DNA from: Kibdelosporangium philippinense
GTDB lineage: Bacteria; Actinomycetota; Actinomycetes; Mycobacteriales; Pseudonocardiaceae
Assembly (NCBI RefSeq): GCF_021390435.2
Contig: NZ_JAJVCN010000005.1
Location: forward strand, 248,001 to 312,000
Reading direction: 5' to 3'
Length of the DNA: 64,000 nucleotides
Below are positions 41,429 to 50,255 of the stretch, in pieces. A model generated the notes under the pieces. That model was not told the DNA's origin. It made no database searches and worked only from the letters and a program-made list of their open reading frames with translations. The translations under genes and the position numbers were made by a program. Each line of letters starts with the position of its first letter. Within the stretch, counting starts at the first letter, position 1.

Positions 41429-42202
41429 ATGAAGTTCACACCGAACCGAACGGAAGCCCTGTCCGCCGAGGAACTCTACCTGTTCGACACTATGGGATTC
41501 GTTCGAGTCCCGGGATTCCTATCACGCGAAGTCGCGGAAGAATGCCGCTCCGAGGTGGTTCGGCTACCTTCGCGGCGTATGGAGGGCAGGGGCGACAAGG
41601 AACGTTTCGACGACCTGGTGTCCCGCAGTTCACACTTCGACGACCTGGCGCGAAGCGAAGCCATGCTCGCCTGCGTGGAGCCTGTCATCAACCAGCCGCT
41701 CCGACTCATCGAGAGCTACGCCCTGCGTCGAGAAGGCGACAGCATCTTTTACCTGCACAATGGCAACAGCGAGATCTTGCAGTACGGAGAGAACCGTTCA
41801 GTGCAGCGCAACATGAGCTTCACTCACACCTTTCACGACGGCAAGCTATTCTGCATGTTCGTCAAGGTCCTGGTGTATCTTAGCGACGTACGCGAACAGG
41901 AAGGCGGACCGTTCTGTTACCTTCAAGGCTCGCACAAGGCCAACCTTCCCTGGTTTCGCGATCCCGAGTCGGCGGAAGCTCGGCCGGCCCTCACCCAAGA
42001 GAACTTTCCATCGCTTGAGTATGTTCCCGCGAACACGGGGGACGCGCTTATCCTCAATGAGGCGCTTCTCCACGGAACCCTCCCCAAAACTACCGAGGGA
42101 GAAAGGCTTGTACTCGCCTTCAGCTACGCGCCCGCGTTCGTATCCGACTGGAAGGAGATTGACAAGCACTCGGCAGACATAGGGAAGCTGGGCCACTACT
42201 GA
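41429..42202 (+). CDS. Phytanoyl-CoA-dioxygenase-like (PhyH) oxygenase
   Basis: 257 aa. The PhyH pattern is visible: LYLFDTMGFVRVPGFLS at the N-terminus, SFTHTFHDGKLFCMFVKVLVYLSDV, EGGPFCYLQGSHKANLPW in the core, and ALLHGTLPKTTEGERLVLAFSY near the end with the distal His and 2-oxoglutarate Arg. The proximal ligand pair looks unusual, with FYLHNGN or FTHTFHD where HxD is expected. Iron binding is likely but not certain. It is the second oxygenase of the cluster and the last gene before a decayed region. Confidence 0.75.
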   Translation: MKFTPNRTEALSAEELYLFDTMGFVRVPGFLSREVAEECRSEVVRLPSRRMEGRGDKERFDDLVSRSSHFDDLARSEAMLACVEPVINQPLRLIESYALRREGDSIFYLHNGNSEILQYGENRSVQRNMSFTHTFHDGKLFCMFVKVLVYLSDVREQEGGPFCYLQGSHKANLPWFRDPESAEARPALTQENFPSLEYVPANTGDALILNEALLHGTLPKTTEGERLVLAFSYAPAFVSDWKEIDKHSADIGKLGHY

Positions 42203-42375
42203 CGGCGTGCCGCGGGTCAGCATAGTAATTACTGGTGCAGAGCCGCGTATTATGAGATGTTGGTCACCCCTTGCCTATTGATAGGTAGGCCCTACAGGTG
42301 GCTTGCTAATCAAGCAGAAGCTTGCGGCGCGTCCAAGCAAGATGCAACGCCGCCGCTGCGCCGGTAGACAGTCTC
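42203..42375. other. AT-richer intergenic stretch
   Basis: No gene is supported here. It includes a 10-base palindrome AGTAATTACT at about 42227-42236 and a local drop in GC after the PhyH gene. Confidence 0.3.
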
Positions 42376-42597
42376 TTAAGACTCGCTGAGGCATGTGAGG
42401 GTATTCTCCTCGAATGGGAATGCCCTCGCGGGCATCGAGCCCTCCGAGTTGGCTTCGACCGCATTCGCGAACCGTTCGTCGTAGGTGTCCGGAGCGATGA
42501 TTGCGACGGTAAGTATGTCTCCGGTGAAGGTCAGTACGTCGAGCGTGATGCCAAGACCGAACACGCGGAGGTGACCAGCGCGCAGAGCCGCGTCCAT
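42376..42597 (-). CDS. Possible small hypothetical protein or gene remnant
   Basis: 73 aa reading HLRVFGLGITLDVLTFTGDILTVAIIAPDTYDERFANAVEANSEG, a protein-like pattern, without a good ribosome site. The sequence before the ATG reads YDGSGRPIRYNGLEP in another frame and could be a shifted upstream part. Unassigned. Confidence 0.35.
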   Translation of the reverse strand: MDAALRAGHLRVFGLGITLDVLTFTGDILTVAIIAPDTYDERFANAVEANSEGSMPARAFPFEENTLTCLSES

Positions 42598-42679
42598 CGT
42601 GGTAACGGTTCCAGCCCGTTGTACCGGATCGGCCTGCCCGAGCCGTCATATTCGTCGGTGGGGCATGGAACCCCGCAGA

Positions 42680-43155
42680 TCAGGCGACGGCGCCGGCCTC
42701 GACCAGCAAGGCTTCGCGGTTGGCAAGGATGAACTCCTTGAGCGCGGTCGGCTTCAAGTCGATCGCCGCCAGATCGTCCCCGCGCAGGTCAACGCGATCC
42801 AGCGCGTGCCCACCGCGCGACGGGTCGCTGAACTCCGGGCCGCTGCGGGCTGACTCGTCCAGGCTGGTCAGCCGCGCGATGAAAAGTGCTGCACCGCGAC
42901 GCCGGTGTCAGACGGTGAGCTGAACAGGAACACCTGCGAGGCGTCCGCAGCCTCGGCGCCCAGCTCCTCGGCCAGCTCCCGGTGCAAGGCTGCCTCGACC
43001 GAAGGGTCGGTCTCTTCGACTCCGCCTCCGGGTGCGGTCCAGTACGGCGCCTGCGCCGGCTTCGTCCGCTTGATCAACACCAACCGGCCGTCATCGTCGA
43101 TCAGGATCGCCCGCGCGGCGCGGCGCCCCACCGCTACCGTCAACTGTTCCGTCAC
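42680..43155 (-). pseudogene. NUDIX hydrolase gene with a one-base frameshift
   Basis: From a GTG at 43155 the frame gives RRAARAILIDDDGRLVLIKR, then the NUDIX box GGGVEETDPSVEAALHRELAEELG (positions near 43020-42950). After VAVQHF it runs into an early TGA. Adding one T in the TTTT run (plus-strand 42883-42886) restores FIARLTSLDESARSGPEF and on to LRGDDLAAIDLKPTALKEFIL, ending at TGA 42682-42680, a normal C-terminus. The gene is therefore broken by a single-base loss at a homopolymer. It is divergent from the restriction-modification operon. Confidence 0.75.
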
Positions 43156-43239
43156 GGCGAACAACTTACGGACGGGCGAACGGTGGGTTCGACCAGCGTC
43201 TGGTAGCGGCGCGCCGGTCAGCGCCCCAATGCTCGAAGG

Positions 43240-43272
43240 CACGACTCGAGGTGGATATCGTCTCGAGTCGTG
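43240..43272 (+). promoter_or_regulatory. Inverted repeat with two CTCGAG sites over the methylase promoter and start
   Basis: CACGACTCGAG (43240-43250) and CTCGAGTCGTG (43262-43272) are perfect 11-bp arms around an 11-base spacer. The spacer holds TATCGT (43256-43261), a likely -10 box, and the right arm ends in the GTG start codon. CTCGAG is the target of the PaeR7I/XhoI family. Methylation of these sites could therefore set expression of the operon. Confidence 0.6.
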
Positions 43273-44952
43273 GTTACCCGCGAGCTGTTCGGCCTCGACA
43301 CCCTCCACCTGCCCGAGTCGCTGCAAGACGCGATTGAGCACGGCGAGGTGTTCACGCGTCGCTGGGTAGTCGAGTCGATCCTCGACCTAGTCGGGTACAC
43401 GGCTGATCGGGACCTGGCGGACATGGTCATCGTGGAGCCAGCCTGCGGCGCGGGTGCCTTCCTGGGACCGATCACGGAACGCCTGAGCGCGTCCTGCCGT
43501 AACCACGGCCGCTCACTGTTGGACGCCGTGGCCGCGGTCGAGGCGTTCGATCTGCTCGACCGGAACGTCGAACGGAGCCGCGATCTCGTCACGGAGCGCT
43601 TGCTTGCTGATGACTGGGAGTCATCCGAGGTTGCCAAGGTCGTACACAGCTGGATCGGGCAGGGAGACTACCTGCTCAGGGAGTACACCGCGCAGAGCGC
43701 CGACTTCGTGGTCGGGAACCCGCCGTACATCCGACTGGAAGACGTGCCCGACGCGCGTATGAGTGCCTACCGCGCGAACTGCCCGACGATGGGAGGCCGC
43801 GCGGACATCTACGTCGGCTTCTACGAGGTGGGCTTGCGCAGCCTCAAGCCAGGCGGTCAGCTCGGGTTCATCTGCGCGGACCGCTGGATGCGCAACCAGT
43901 ACGGACGCAAGCTTCGTGAGCTCGTGGCCCGTCGGTACAGCATGGACCTGGTCCTGGTCATGCATGACGTCGACGCTTTCAAGGAGCAGGTCTCCGCTTA
44001 CCCGGCGATCACGATCATCAGCAACCGGCCTCAAGGTGAGGCCGTCGCAGCTGACACCACGCACGCCTTCGGTCCTGAGCAGGCCAAGACGTTCCTTGCC
44101 TGGGTGGCGAGGCCGGAACAGCCGCAGATCAACGCGCCGTCGTACCATGCAGCCCGCCTGCCGCACTGGTTCGCGGGAGACGACTCGTGGCCCGCAGCTT
44201 CGCCGGCGCGGCTTGCCATGCTCGAAGACCTCGGCGACCGGTTCCGGCTGCTTGAAGACGAGGCAACAGGCACGCGGGTCGGGATCGGTATCGCGACGGG
44301 CGCCGACAAGATCTTTGTCGTGCAGAGCAGGGACGACGCGGATGTGGAGGACGATCGTCTCCTCCCGATGGCAATGGTGCGTGACACCAGGAGCGGTGTG
44401 ATCGACTGGCACGGCACCTACCTGGTGAACCCCTGGAGCCCAGAGGGGAACCTGGTCAGCCTTGCGGACTATCCACGCATGGCGCGCTACTTCGCGCGAT
44501 ACGGCGCTGACCTGCGCAAACGCTACATCGCAGTCAAGCAGCCCGATCGCTGGTACAAGACGATCGACAAGGTTGACCATCGCTTGACCGCAAGGCCGAA
44601 GCTTCTGTTTCCCGACATGAAGCTGACCATCCATCCCGTCCTGGATGAGGGCGGCCTGTACCCGCATCACAACCTGTACTTCATCGTCTCGGACATGTGG
44701 GACCTCCGAGTGCTCGGCGGCCTGCTGCTGTCGAAGGTGGCCGAGGCGTTCGTCGCTGCCTACGCCGTGAAGATGCGCGGTGGCACCCTTCGGTTCCAAG
44801 CCCAGTACCTCCGCAAAATTCGCGTGCCTGACCCTGCGGGAATCAGCGAGGGTGACCGTGCCGCTCTGGCGGATGCGTTCGACCGGCGCGATGTGCAGGC
44901 CGCCACTACTGCCGCCCTGAGCGCCTACGGACTCACCGAATTACCTGATTAG
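43270..44952 (+). CDS. N6-adenine DNA methyltransferase of a PaeR7I/XhoI-type R-M system
   Basis: 560 aa from a GTG that probably begins a leaderless message. Motif I is VEPACGAGAFLGP (S-adenosylmethionine binding) and motif IV is VVGNPPYIRLEDV (NPPY, adenine N6 chemistry). The C-terminal half (GIGIATGADKIFVV, then YPHHNLYFIV) is the target-recognition region of such enzymes. It should methylate adenine in the sequence cut by the adjacent nuclease. The nuclease gene starts 11 bases after its stop. Confidence 0.88.
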   Translation: MVTRELFGLDTLHLPESLQDAIEHGEVFTRRWVVESILDLVGYTADRDLADMVIVEPACGAGAFLGPITERLSASCRNHGRSLLDAVAAVEAFDLLDRNVERSRDLVTERLLADDWESSEVAKVVHSWIGQGDYLLREYTAQSADFVVGNPPYIRLEDVPDARMSAYRANCPTMGGRADIYVGFYEVGLRSLKPGGQLGFICADRWMRNQYGRKLRELVARRYSMDLVLVMHDVDAFKEQVSAYPAITIISNRPQGEAVAADTTHAFGPEQAKTFLAWVARPEQPQINAPSYHAARLPHWFAGDDSWPAASPARLAMLEDLGDRFRLLEDEATGTRVGIGIATGADKIFVVQSRDDADVEDDRLLPMAMVRDTRSGVIDWHGTYLVNPWSPEGNLVSLADYPRMARYFARYGADLRKRYIAVKQPDRWYKTIDKVDHRLTARPKLLFPDMKLTIHPVLDEGGLYPHHNLYFIVSDMWDLRVLGGLLLSKVAEAFVAAYAVKMRGGTLRFQAQYLRKIRVPDPAGISEGDRAALADAFDRRDVQAATTAALSAYGLTELPD

Positions 44953-44963
44953 GAGAGGTTGTT

Positions 44964-45713
44964 TTGACGGTCACCCGCCAGGACTTTGAAGACGCCGTTA
45001 CTGCATATTGGGGAGCGAAGCAGACTCAGAACGAGCTGTCAAAGATCAAGGACAAGGTGGGCGCCGGGACCGCGGGGTCGGTTCGAGGCGGTAAGCACTT
45101 CGACAGCATCGCGGCGCTGATCGCCAAGTTCTTCCTTGAGGCCGGCTATCCGGCCGAGGACATTCGAGTCACCAAGAGCCAGCGACTTGAGCTGCCAGGC
45201 TACTACCGTCCGCAGAAGCAGTGGGACCTGGTGGTCGCGCACGAGAACACCTTGGTCGCAGCGTTCGAGCTGAAGGCCCTTGGCGGACCGTCGTTCGGCA
45301 ACAACTACAACAACCGAGTGGAAGAAGCCCTCGGCAGCGCCGTCGATCTGCGGCGAGCTGCGCTGGAGAAGCTGTTCCCCGGCGAGAAGCCGTGGCTGGG
45401 ATACTTCTTCATCATGGAAGACGGATCTGGCTCACGGTCACCGGTCAGGCTCGAGAAGGGGGCATTCCCTGTCGAGAAAATCTGGCACGAAAGCTCGTAC
45501 CAGAAACGCTTCGCAGTGTTCTGCGAGCGCCTCATGGAGGAACGGATCTACGACTCGATTTGCTATGTGACGTCCTCTGCTGCCGACCCCAAGCCGGTCG
45601 AGCCGCTGGAGAGCCTCGACTGGAGGCACTTCTCTGCGTCAATCAACTCGCGGATTGGGTTCCTCAAGGAGCTGGGACTACCGAAGGAGACCAGCGGGAT
45701 GCTTCCGCTGTAG
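44964..45713 (+). CDS. PaeR7I-family type II restriction endonuclease
   Basis: 249 aa from a TTG with AGGAGAGG 5 bases upstream. It has the family beginning (QDFEDAVTAYWGAKQTQNE) and a PD-(D/E)XK-like core, QWDLVVAHENTLVAAFELKALGG, with Asp and ELK. GPSFGNNYNNRVEEALGSA is conserved in the family. PaeR7I and XhoI cut C^TCGAG, so that specificity is expected. Placement after the methylase helps protection come first. Confidence 0.88.
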   Translation: MTVTRQDFEDAVTAYWGAKQTQNELSKIKDKVGAGTAGSVRGGKHFDSIAALIAKFFLEAGYPAEDIRVTKSQRLELPGYYRPQKQWDLVVAHENTLVAAFELKALGGPSFGNNYNNRVEEALGSAVDLRRAALEKLFPGEKPWLGYFFIMEDGSGSRSPVRLEKGAFPVEKIWHESSYQKRFAVFCERLMEERIYDSICYVTSSAADPKPVEPLESLDWRHFSASINSRIGFLKELGLPKETSGMLPL

Positions 45714-45768
45714 GTGACAGCTTGTAGTGGTTGTCGGCTGCCAGGTAATGTATCATCTACACGAAGGG

Positions 45769-46920
45769 ATGCAGAACGCATTGACAGCCATCGAAGGAAG
45801 GGATCTTCATCTCCTCATTTTCTCTGCGGAATGCCTCTCCGAAGGCTACGGGTCAGCCACAGCTCTGCGCACGTTCATTGATGCCGCCTTGGAGTACTCT
45901 TCGTGGCGCTTGACGCTAGTTGTCCCAAGGTCGGCCCAGGACGGCCAGGCGAATGCGGCTTCCCGCGTCCGGGTGCTTTCGATCCCCCGGCTCGGCATTA
46001 GGAATCGTCGGGGGCAAATACTTGGCTACGCCATGCTGGGATCTTGGCGTATCATGACCGAATCAATCTCTAAGCCGAACGTTGTGATCAGCTGGCAGCC
46101 AATTCCAGCAGGTGCAATGGGAGCCTTGGCTTCGAAGCTATACCGTGTGCCACACATCGTAAGGACCTGTGGTCCAGAACTTGCGCGCCAGTGGAGCAGA
46201 TTTCCGCTTATCACGTTGGCATCGAAGCCACTAACGAAACGACTGCTCCGCGGTGCGGACGCGGTCGTAATCAAATCGAAGCTCGAACGAGCCTTGATTG
46301 ACCGATACGTCATCGAGCAGCGGGCCCATCTAATACCAAATGCAGTGGGGCGGCAATTCTTTGTGACGCCACGGGGTCATGACGACACCACAACCCGATT
46401 TCTCACGGTTTGCCAACTTGAATCGCACAAGGGTGTCAAAAAGTTGATCGCAGCGTTTGCGACGGTCACCAGTAAGATCTCGAAGCAGTGCTCCTTGACA
46501 ATTGTCGGAGATGGATCCCAGCGTTCACATCTTCAGCGGGCCGCGCTCGCCACGAACGCTGATATTAAGTTCCTAGGAAGAGTGCCACACACTCGTATCC
46601 CTGACTTATACGCATCACACGATGTGTTCATCCTTCCATCAGTCATGGAGGGTTGTTCAAACGCCACTCTCGAGGCTGCTGCTGCCGGTCTGGCTGTCAT
46701 CGGCACGCGAACAGCGGTTGGCGATCTCGTGGATGATGGGGTTAACGGAATGCTCTCTCGGGCTGCCGATGAGCCCAGCTTGGCTGAAGCCATCGAGCGG
46801 TTTCTGGCCTTGGACTCTCAACGAGAATCAATGCGTGCCGCCGCCCGACGCACAGTCGAAATACACCATCCCGAGCGCCTACTGCGTTCTTACGGAGAGC
46901 TGCTGGCATCACTATGCTGA
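45769..46920 (+). CDS. Family 4 glycosyltransferase (start uncertain)
   Basis: About 383 aa from ATG 45769; ATG 45748 and GTG 45727 are possible starts and none has a good ribosome site. GT-B fold: CLSEGYGSATALRTFID near the N-terminus, then FLTVCQLESHKGVKKLIAAF and LTIVGDGSQRSHLQRAA. The C-lobe has FILPSVMEGCSNATLEAAAAGLAVIGT with the donor-binding Glu. Third-codon GC is clearly lower than in the restriction-modification genes. It overlaps the next gene by 7 bases. Confidence 0.82.
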   Translation: MQNALTAIEGRDLHLLIFSAECLSEGYGSATALRTFIDAALEYSSWRLTLVVPRSAQDGQANAASRVRVLSIPRLGIRNRRGQILGYAMLGSWRIMTESISKPNVVISWQPIPAGAMGALASKLYRVPHIVRTCGPELARQWSRFPLITLASKPLTKRLLRGADAVVIKSKLERALIDRYVIEQRAHLIPNAVGRQFFVTPRGHDDTTTRFLTVCQLESHKGVKKLIAAFATVTSKISKQCSLTIVGDGSQRSHLQRAALATNADIKFLGRVPHTRIPDLYASHDVFILPSVMEGCSNATLEAAAAGLAVIGTRTAVGDLVDDGVNGMLSRAADEPSLAEAIERFLALDSQRESMRAAARRTVEIHHPERLLRSYGELLASLC

Positions 46921-48047
46921 GTATGTTTTCGATGACTCGGGCTCGCGTGCCAGCGGTAGCGATGTTCGTGGCGGATCGAGTGTCTGCGTCAAGCCGTCTT
47001 CGTGCGCTTCAGTACGCTGACCTTCTTGTACGAGACGGTATAGTCGTCCGAGTCTGCGCAACGCGACCGTCGAAGTACCTGCCGCGTCCGCAGTGGCTTC
47101 CGGGCCGGGGGGCGCTGCGGCTTCTCTATCTTGTGCTCGGTGTAATGGCGATAACCGCACAGCGCATTTGGCAAATATGCACAGTGGTGCCCAGGGCTAC
47201 CGTCGTGCTTCTTCAGAAAGACTTTCTCTTTCGATCACGCATCGACATCCTTGAGCGACTGCTCATCGCCGTAGCCAGGCTGTGTCAAGTCAGGGTGGTA
47301 TTCGACATCGATGACCCGATCTATCTCGGGACCTCAGTCAACGCCTTACCGCACATGCGCTCGAAGATCGAAGCCACAGCACGCGGTGCGACGGCTGTGC
47401 TGGCCGGATCCGACCCCATTGCTCGCCAACTTCGCCCTTTCAGTAACGAGCTCTGGCTCGCGCCTACCTGCATCATGCTCCGCGAACGTCCGGTCAGAAC
47501 CTACGAGATAATGGAGACAGCGGTTCGACTGGTATGGACGGGAACAGCAAGCAACGCTCGACATCTTGCGTTGATTCATGACTCCTTGCGCCAGCTTCGG
47601 AGCGTCGTCCCGTTCCATATAGAAATCGTAACTCGGCTGGCCGATCTACCAGCTGACTTGCTGCGCGGATTTGATCTGCGGCTGACCGAATGGTCGGAGC
47701 ATAGCGAATCCATCGCACTCGGCAGGGCGGATATTGCTCTGGCACCTTTAGACGATAACGCGTGGACACGAGCGAAGTGCGGTGGGCGGATCCTCGCGTA
47801 CTTCTCGGCGGCCGTGCCCGTTATCGCTTCATCTGTTGGCGCGCAAGGCGTGATGGTGCGTCATGACCTGACCGGGCTAGTAGCGACAACTTCGGAGGAC
47901 TGGACTACGTCTCTTATCGCGCTGTCCCGAAGCCAGCAGCTTCGGGTCCGCCTTGGCCAAGCCGGGCGGGCGTTTGTGGAGAATAATCTCTCCGCCCAGC
48001 ATTGTTACCCTGAGTGGCGTGAACGAATTATGGGGTCACCACGGTAG
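46914..48047 (+). CDS. GT-B glycosyltransferase-like protein
   Basis: 377 aa. N-terminal AVAMFVADRVSASSRLRALQYADLL and DIDDPIYLGTS, then AVLAGSDPIARQL and a C-lobe with RLVWTGTASNARHLALI and CGGRILAYFSAAVPVIASSVGAQG. This is the layout of group-1/4 transferases, though the donor-site Glu motif is replaced by KCGGRIL. A hydrophobic segment near residue 75 may touch the membrane. Coupled to the upstream transferase by overlap and followed by a third after 21 bases. Confidence 0.78.
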   Translation: MLSMFSMTRARVPAVAMFVADRVSASSRLRALQYADLLVRDGIVVRVCATRPSKYLPRPQWLPGRGALRLLYLVLGVMAITAQRIWQICTVVPRATVVLLQKDFLFRSRIDILERLLIAVARLCQVRVVFDIDDPIYLGTSVNALPHMRSKIEATARGATAVLAGSDPIARQLRPFSNELWLAPTCIMLRERPVRTYEIMETAVRLVWTGTASNARHLALIHDSLRQLRSVVPFHIEIVTRLADLPADLLRGFDLRLTEWSEHSESIALGRADIALAPLDDNAWTRAKCGGRILAYFSAAVPVIASSVGAQGVMVRHDLTGLVATTSEDWTTSLIALSRSQQLRVRLGQAGRAFVENNLSAQHCYPEWRERIMGSPR

Positions 48048-48068
48048 TGGACTACAGCAGGGAGCAGC

Positions 48069-49178
48069 ATGCGCATCGTCTTCGTATTGCCTGATCTGCC
48101 GCTATCGGGCGCCGCCACGCGAACGGTTCACATCGCGGAACACCTTGTCTGTGAAGGCCACCACGTCGTTGTTGTCACGTTTCTACGAACAATCGACAAC
48201 AGTCTCGAGGAGCGTTTGCGGCAATCTGACATTGACGTCATACGCTTGACATCACTCCGGGGACTCCGACGCTTGCGTGACTGGCTCACCGATAGCACCC
48301 ACACCGTGATACACGCGGCTATGCCCACCGCAGGTTTGTTGGGACTGTTTTTGGCTCGTATTTCTCGCTGTCCAATAGTGTACAGTTACACAAACTGTCT
48401 TCATACTCAGAGACCATTGGAGTCGCGATCGTTGTGGGACCATGTCAAGTCTCGGCTCGAAGAGTTCCTGGCGAAAAAGTGTGAAGCGCTACATGCCGTT
48501 TCCAATAGTGTAGCCGCACAGCTTCTCCGAGAATACCCCTACGCAGCGTACCGTGTCCACGCCATTCCTTATCGCGTTACACGCCCGGCATCTGGTGAGG
48601 CGATACACGACCTACAGGTTCTGGAGGGTTTGGTTCATGCTTGGCCCAAGCTGCTCTATGTTGGCCGGCTGCTGGCGCACAAACGCGTAGACGACGTGAT
48701 CCGCGCGGTCGCAGCGATCCGTGACAAGTGGCCGAAGGTCAGACTGGTGGTGCTCGGCTCGGGATCGGAGCGGCATCAGCTCGCCCGCCTTGTGGCGGAG
48801 CTCGGTGTTATGGATAGCGTAGTCTTCACGGGCGAATCGAATAGTCCTGCACGGCTGTTTGATTGGGCTGATCTGTTAGTGCATCCCTCATTGTATGAGG
48901 GTTATCCTCGTGTCTTTGCCGAAGCGATTGCCGCAGGTACACCTGTGGTCTCAATTGACTCACCTTACGCGCGCGAGCTAACGAAGGGTGGTGCCAGCGT
49001 CTTTCTCGCCCGACCAATGGACAGCGCTTCCTTGGCCGCTACGATTGTTGAGGCGCTTCAGAATGTCGGATCGACGAATGCGCATAACGGATATGGTGCG
49101 GACGCATCTATATGCGGCCTGTGTGAGCTATATGCGGGACTCCCTATAAGAGCGGACAGGGCACGGGCCTCAAAGTAG
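48069..49178 (+). CDS. Family 4 glycosyltransferase
   Basis: 369 aa with the classic retaining GT-B pattern. The N-lobe is FVLPDLPLSGAATRTVHIAEHL. The C-lobe has LLYVGRLLAHKRVDDVIRAV, LVVLGSGSERHQL and LVHPSLYEGYPRVFAEAIAAGTPVVS with the E(x7)E-type donor site. AGCAGGGAGCAGC precedes the ATG. Third of three AT-richer transferase genes that probably act together on one glycan. Confidence 0.88.
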   Translation: MRIVFVLPDLPLSGAATRTVHIAEHLVCEGHHVVVVTFLRTIDNSLEERLRQSDIDVIRLTSLRGLRRLRDWLTDSTHTVIHAAMPTAGLLGLFLARISRCPIVYSYTNCLHTQRPLESRSLWDHVKSRLEEFLAKKCEALHAVSNSVAAQLLREYPYAAYRVHAIPYRVTRPASGEAIHDLQVLEGLVHAWPKLLYVGRLLAHKRVDDVIRAVAAIRDKWPKVRLVVLGSGSERHQLARLVAELGVMDSVVFTGESNSPARLFDWADLLVHPSLYEGYPRVFAEAIAAGTPVVSIDSPYARELTKGGASVFLARPMDSASLAATIVEALQNVGSTNAHNGYGADASICGLCELYAGLPIRADRARASK

Positions 49179-49191
49179 CCGGTTCTTGGGT

Positions 49192-49209
49192 CGCCAATGA
49201 GTGTTGGCG
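49192..49209 (+). terminator. Small hairpin after the glycosyltransferase trio
   Basis: CGCCAA TGAGTG TTGGCG gives a perfect 6-bp stem with a 6-base loop, 14 bases after the last stop. A plausible but weak terminator. Confidence 0.4.
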
Positions 49210-49344
49210 TTATGCGCTTGCCATGACCTGTGTTCCTGATTAGGTCGGAACTGGTGAGCCCGAGCTTGATGCTGGCGCGGATTCCTGGCCGCGCGTACAG
49301 GAAAATTGGTCGATCACGCGCCGGATATGGGGCATCCTGCCCAG

Positions 49345-50053
49345 ATGGATCCAGTCGGTGCCGCTCGCGCTTACGTTGCTGATCGTTTCCCGAGCGCCTG
49401 GGCCGCGTACCTTGGCGGAAGCACCGGCACGGCGCTGCAGACTCCGACGTCAGACCTCGACATTGTCGTGGTGCTGGACGGGGGGCCTGCTCCGTTCCGA
49501 CATACCGATTGGCATGAGGGTTGGCTGGTCGAGGTGTTCGCGCACACGGCGGCGTCCTTCGACGCTTTCGTGGAGCGTGAGACGGCCGCCGTTGCTGCAC
49601 ATGTGCGCGCTTGGTCAAGTGCTGGTTGACCGCGACGGCGGTGCTGTCGAGATGCGAGAACAAGCACGGGCACGACTCACCTCGGGGCCAGCGCCACTGT
49701 CCGTCGCCGAACGGGAGGATCAACGCTATCTGATCAGCGACCTGCTGGACGATCTCGATGGATGCCAGGATCCTGACGAGTTGATCTTTATCGCCGATCG
49801 CTTGTTGATTTCGGTCTGCGAGCTCGTGCTGTCGGAGAAGCGAGTGTGGCTGGGACATGGCAAGTGGTTGCTGCGGCGCTTGCGGGACGCCGATTCCACC
49901 GTATGCCGTCAGTTACTGACCGGTTATCGGCAACTGGTAGCGAGCGGGGACTCGGTGGTCCTCCGCCAGGCCGCCGAGGTGGTGCTCAACCGCTCTGGAG
50001 GTCGGTTGATGGAGGGCTACTGGCGCGATGGCGCGCGGAAGATCAGGCAGTGA
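49345..50053 (+). pseudogene. Nucleotidyltransferase gene with frameshift
   Basis: The first frame gives VGAARAYVADRFPSAWAAYLGGS followed by TGTALQTPTSDLDIVVVL (GG/GS...DxD of Pol-beta transferases) and WLVEVFAHTAASFDAF. It then stops at 49629. From about 49590 the +1 frame continues with PLLHMCALGQVLVDRDG, then a helical C-terminal domain to 50053 (LISDLLDDLDGCQDPDELIF, WLLRRLRDADSTVCRQLL). Together the parts make one typical protein of about 235 aa. A one-base gain near 49583-49600 explains the break. Confidence 0.7.
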
Positions 50054-50255
50054 TCGCCTGATACTGAGTGCGGCCAGCGTCTGGCCATGGCCGGAACGGC
50101 TGGTGGCGATCCCGGCCGTTTCGTCCAGTCATGTCCGGCTACCCTGAAACCAACATCGTCGCGAAGCACAGCCCAGGCGGTGAACAGGTACCTCGACGAG
50201 GATGGGCGGGTCTGCGATGGCCGCTGGTCGATCAACTGGCGATGCGGGTAGCACC

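Noticed and set aside
41484..41515. TTCGAGTCC-like text, considered as a tRNA T-arm
   Set aside because: It lies inside the PhyH gene in frame, and no acceptor stem or anticodon arm can be drawn around it.
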